From Methanofastidiosum sp. (GTDB lineage Archaea > Methanobacteriota_B > Thermococci > Methanofastidiosales > Methanofastidiosaceae): a stretch of DNA of 64,000 nucleotides. The notes under the pieces were generated by a model that was given only the letters and a program-made list of their open reading frames with translations, was not told the origin of the DNA and did no database searches. Of the stretch, positions 60,940 to 64,000 are shown in pieces. Location of the stretch: assembly GCA_035362715.1 (NCBI GenBank), contig DAOSDU010000003.1:61940-125939 (forward strand), read 5' to 3'. The stretch's first letter is position 1; the number at the start of each line of letters is the position of its first letter. Position numbers and translations under genes: made by a program.

Positions 60940-63251
60940 TTGAGAATATACTCATAAAATTAAGAAAAGACTCTTCTTTTGAGAGAAATATAGCACATGT
61001 TGAATTATTGCCTGAAAGGAAACCCCTCTATGGTGAGCTCAAAGAACAACTACCCGATAAGCTTAGCGATTACTTGGATATAAACAATATCCGGTTGTAT
61101 AAACATCAGTGTGACAGCTTAGAGGAAATAAGAAAAGGAAATAATATTATAATAACGACCCCAACTGCCTCTGGTAAAACTCTTGCATTTAATTTACCTA
61201 TTTATGAATCTCTATCACTAGATATCCATGCAACTGCCCTCTATCTATACCCTGCAAAGGCTCTTTCAAATGACCAGCTTAAGGTCTTAATAAAACTTGA
61301 ACTTGAAACTGAGATTAGGGTTAATCCCAATGTTTATGATGGAGACACGCCCTCTACAATCAGGCCAAAAATAAGAAATGAATCTAGGATTATAGTTTCA
61401 AATCCCTATGAGGTGCACCACATCTTGGCTTGGCATTACAAATGGCAACATTTTTTTTCAAATCTAAAATTTATAGTCCTTGATGAAGCGCATATGTATA
61501 GGGGTGTTTTTGGATCAAATGTTTCTCTTCTTATCAGAAGACTACAGAGGATATGTGAGTATTATGGATCAAATCCTCAATTTATACTCTCAACAGCCAC
61601 ATTGGCAAATCCGATAGAATTTGCTGAAAAGCTTACAGGGTTAAAATTTGAGCTTATCTCAGAAGATGGCTCCCCCAAAGGTAAAAAATATTTCATTTTT
61701 TATAATCCGCATGCAGATGGATATCTATCCACGCATCAGGAATCAAAAAGATTGTTTCTTTTTTTCATAAGGGAAGGACTTCAAACATTGTGCTTCACTG
61801 TGTCTCGTAAAATGTCAGAATTAATTGCGCGATGGTCAAAAGAATCACTTGACCCTTCTGAAGAATCTCTAAAAGAAAAGATAATGGCTTATCGTGCTGG
61901 ATATCTGCCAGAAGAGAGGAGAAGAATTGAAAATGGCCTAAAAAATGGCTCCATTAAGGGAGTAACTTCAACAAATGCACTTGAACTTGGAATTGACATA
62001 GGTGGGCTTGATAGTGTTATTATCTCTGGATACCCAGGAACTATTATATCTACGTGGCAGCAGGCAGGCAGAGCCGGAAGAGGAACTAATGATTCAGTTG
62101 CAACACTTGTTGCATTTCAAAATCAGCTTGATCAATATTTCATGAGGCATCCTCAAGTATTTTTTGGGAAATCGCATGAGCATGCCATTGTTGACCTATC
62201 AAATCCATACATTCTCTTTGGCCATACGATGTGTGCATCTTCTGAGCTGCCAATACTCATACAGAGGGACCAAAAATACCTTGGGCAAGAGCTGCCTCAA
62301 ATTCTAGAAGAGCTCAAGAATGAATCACTTGTCAAGGAAACACCAAACGGTTGGATTTATTCTGGAACAAAGAGTGCCCCGATGGTAGTTAGCCTTGATA
62401 GCATCTCTAGTGATATCTTCAAAGTGATGTATAACAATAAGACTCTTGAAACAATGGATAGGGCGCAAGCATTCAGAGAAGCACATGAGGGGGCTGTTTT
62501 ACTACATCAAGGTGAAACATATATCGTTGATTCGATGGATTTAAAAAATGGCATAATCAGGGCGAATAAAACTGATGTTGACTTTTATACGCAAGTGCTG
62601 AAAGAATCATTTGTTTCAATCATTGATGTAATTGATAAAAAAACAATTGGAAACGTTGAACTGTCTCTGGGCCACCTCAAGGTAACAGAAAATTATAACG
62701 CATATAAGATTATGAGAGGGGATAGTGCAATAGGCTACAAAAATATTTATTTGCCTCCGCTTGAATTTAACACAGTAGGTTTTTTCTTTACATTTCCCGC
62801 TTCAATAGAAGATGAGTTGTGGGGCGAGAGGAGTAGCGATAAAGATATTTTGGGTATGATGATCAAAAGGAAAAATGTTGATATCCGAAAGGAAGTATTT
62901 GGCGGATCACTCCATGGGATTGAGCACGCAATGATCGGTATTATGCCGTTTCACGTGATGTGTGACAGGTGGGATATCGGGGGATTATCAACAAACTTTC
63001 ACCCATCAACAGCAAAGCCTACGGTATTCATCTATGACGGGTTTGAAGGAGGAATAGGATTATCTGAGAAGGCATATGAATTGTTTTCTGAGATTGTTGA
63101 CACTACACTAGAGCTAGTTAAAGAATGCGACTGCAAGGAAGGGTGTCCTGCATGCATATATTCGCCAAAGTGTGGCAATGACAATAAACCCATGGATAAG
63201 AAAGGAACTATTATTTTACTTGAGGAGATTATGACAAATATCTCCATTTAA
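60927..63251 (+). CDS. MrfA-like (YprA) DEAH helicase with DUF1998 domain
   Basis: 774 residues. Superfamily 2 helicase: TTPTASGKT (77-85), VLDEAHMYRG, STATLANP, then ALELGIDIGGLDSVIISGYPG and QQAGRAGRG. The C-terminal DUF1998 domain ends with a four-cysteine cluster, CDCKEGCPACIYSPKCG. This is MrfA/YprA architecture. With the preceding exonuclease it likely forms an excision repair module for bulky DNA damage. Confidence 0.88.
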   Translation: MESVIENILIKLRKDSSFERNIAHVELLPERKPLYGELKEQLPDKLSDYLDINNIRLYKHQCDSLEEIRKGNNIIITTPTASGKTLAFNLPIYESLSLDIHATALYLYPAKALSNDQLKVLIKLELETEIRVNPNVYDGDTPSTIRPKIRNESRIIVSNPYEVHHILAWHYKWQHFFSNLKFIVLDEAHMYRGVFGSNVSLLIRRLQRICEYYGSNPQFILSTATLANPIEFAEKLTGLKFELISEDGSPKGKKYFIFYNPHADGYLSTHQESKRLFLFFIREGLQTLCFTVSRKMSELIARWSKESLDPSEESLKEKIMAYRAGYLPEERRRIENGLKNGSIKGVTSTNALELGIDIGGLDSVIISGYPGTIISTWQQAGRAGRGTNDSVATLVAFQNQLDQYFMRHPQVFFGKSHEHAIVDLSNPYILFGHTMCASSELPILIQRDQKYLGQELPQILEELKNESLVKETPNGWIYSGTKSAPMVVSLDSISSDIFKVMYNNKTLETMDRAQAFREAHEGAVLLHQGETYIVDSMDLKNGIIRANKTDVDFYTQVLKESFVSIIDVIDKKTIGNVELSLGHLKVTENYNAYKIMRGDSAIGYKNIYLPPLEFNTVGFFFTFPASIEDELWGERSSDKDILGMMIKRKNVDIRKEVFGGSLHGIEHAMIGIMPFHVMCDRWDIGGLSTNFHPSTAKPTVFIYDGFEGGIGLSEKAYELFSEIVDTTLELVKECDCKEGCPACIYSPKCGNDNKPMDKKGTIILLEEIMTNISI

Positions 63252-63442
63252 ATGAGATTTTTTATATTATTAGACATTTAGCGATTATCGTATCTGAAAT
63301 AGAAGAAAATAGTTATATTATTTTGTATTTTTATATCTTAGATATAACATAATTTAAACCTATTATAAGTTATTTTAAATTATTAATTAATATACATAAT
63401 AAAAATATATAAATTTGAGACTATAACAAAAAAAATTGAGAA

Positions 63443-63461
63443 AACCGCAAACTATTTAAAT
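63443..63461 (+). promoter_or_regulatory. Shared BRE-like element and TATA of the terminal surface gene
   Basis: AACCGCAAACT (63443-63453) followed by ATTTAAA, matching the element before the surface gene at 58583. Confidence 0.55.
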
Positions 63462-63509
63462 TAAAAAAATTATTTTCTAATATATATTTCGATAATATCG
63501 GTGATTTTA

Positions 63510-64000
63510 ATGAAAAGTAAAATAATTTCAATAATATTAGTATTAAGTTTATTCCTAACTTTTTTTACTAGTTTTGTATTTGCGGCAGCTATACTGACAT
63601 CATCTATATCTGCAACACCTGCAACTGTCACACCAGGCCAGACCATAACAGTTGTGATGACAGTAAATAACACTGGAGGAGAGCAGGTAAATAATGTCAC
63701 ACCATCATCTCTAACATTGGGCGGGACAAGCACTGCAACAGGTCCAGTAACAGGACCATCCCCCGGATCGGCAAATATCGCCGCAGGAGGAAGTGCAACA
63801 TTCACATGGACCTACACTGCTGGAGCGGCAGGCACAGTCAACTTCACTGGCAATGCCAGTGGAACTGGTGCAACTTCAGGAGCCACAGTCTCCTCAACTG
63901 CAAACGCATCAAATGACGTTACAATACTTGCAGCTGGAGTCCTCTCATCATCTATATCTGCAACACCTGCAACTGTCACACCAGGCCAGACCATAACAGT
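63510..64000 (+). CDS. Secreted repeat protein, partial (runs off the window)
   Basis: At least 163 residues. Signal peptide MKSKIISIILVLSLFLTFF (mature near AAAIL). The mature chain is a Thr/Ser/Gly-rich Ig-like (CARDB/BACON-like) module with SISATPATVTPGQTITVVMT; this module restarts 116 residues later. ATG 63510 follows GGTGAT by 4 nt. It is a probable surface adhesin or envelope protein; its end is outside the window. Confidence 0.75.
   Translation, partial: MKSKIISIILVLSLFLTFFTSFVFAAAILTSSISATPATVTPGQTITVVMTVNNTGGEQVNNVTPSSLTLGGTSTATGPVTGPSPGSANIAAGGSATFTWTYTAGAAGTVNFTGNASGTGATSGATVSSTANASNDVTILAAGVLSSSISATPATVTPGQTIT
63598..64000 (+). repeat. 348-bp coding repeat, second copy cut by the window end
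   Basis: The first 55 bp of the unit (63598-63652) recur identically at 63946-64000, a spacing of 348 bp or 116 codons. Perfect DNA identity across silent sites suggests recent duplication. Confidence 0.9.

Overview
This 64 kb, AT-rich window is archaeal chromosome. Gene content is euryarchaeal: aRF1, RNA polymerase subunit L, exosome Csl4, RNase P Rpr2/Rpp21, RadB, geranylgeranyl reductase, archaeal phosphoglycerate mutase, AMP phosphorylase, DUF555/DUF357. Promoters are archaeal: TATA boxes lie about 27 bp before inferred transcript starts, and Shine-Dalgarno sites read GGTGAT or GGAGG. A probable methanogenesis-marker-9 protein, O2-defence flavoproteins and a methylmalonyl-CoA module suggest an anaerobic methanogen-related lineage. 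Methanofastidiosales (WSA2) is my best guess, but this is inference.

Layout. 0.2-5 kb: a repetitive secreted propeller protein, a flippase, a membrane HTH protein, a TatD-like hydrolase and a DUF192 protein. 5-10.7 kb: an RNA information cluster (THUMP protein, rpoL, DUF2067-like, csl4, METTL5-type methyltransferase, an ECF-like membrane protein, argS). 10.8-13.9 kb: a non-oxidative pentose phosphate operon (split transketolase, transaldolase, ribulose-phosphate epimerase). 14-24 kb: envelope genes (two bactofilin-like proteins, a metal-binding lipoprotein-like receptor behind a strong palindromic operator, a Lon-type membrane protease), plus geranylgeranyl reductase, apgM and an AAA+ ATPase. 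24.5-26.3 kb: methylmalonyl-CoA epimerase, MeaB and a B12-binding subunit. 27-32.7 kb: a phosphate regulon (AbrB-PhoU regulator, pstS, a fused pstC-pstA, pstB, phoU). 32.7-47.8 kb: tRNA-Pro, citrate synthase, aldehyde dehydrogenase, DUF362 ferredoxin, COG1709 regulator, aRF1, a CDIN1/TPD-type nuclease, SppA, FKBP, S-adenosylhomocysteinase, AMP phosphorylase, RNase P protein, CBS protein, FtsY and tRNA-His. 48-51.3 kb: Lrp regulator and an O2/peroxide-defence block (rubrerythrin, flavodiiron protein, rubredoxin, ferritin-like protein). 51.4-55.4 kb: an osmotic-stress island (mscL divergent from proV-proW, an HTH gene, proX). 55.5-58.4 kb: Ogg2 glycosylase, tRNA-Val, radB, DUF555, DUF357 and a pentapeptide-repeat-like protein. 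58.5-64 kb: two surface proteins sharing a promoter element, flanking an MrfB/MrfA-like exonuclease-helicase pair.

Most notable. Several genes have a well placed Shine-Dalgarno site and a family-consistent N-terminus but no AUG/GUG/UUG at the expected start; the codon there is AUA, CUG or ACG. A DUF3795 gene carries an in-frame TAA at codon 11. A tRNA-Val(GAC) has C33 in place of the nearly universal U33. An archaeal mrfBA pair, a CDIN1-type nuclease and several perfect-palindrome operators also merit attention. No CRISPR array, rRNA, complete insertion sequence or prophage was seen.
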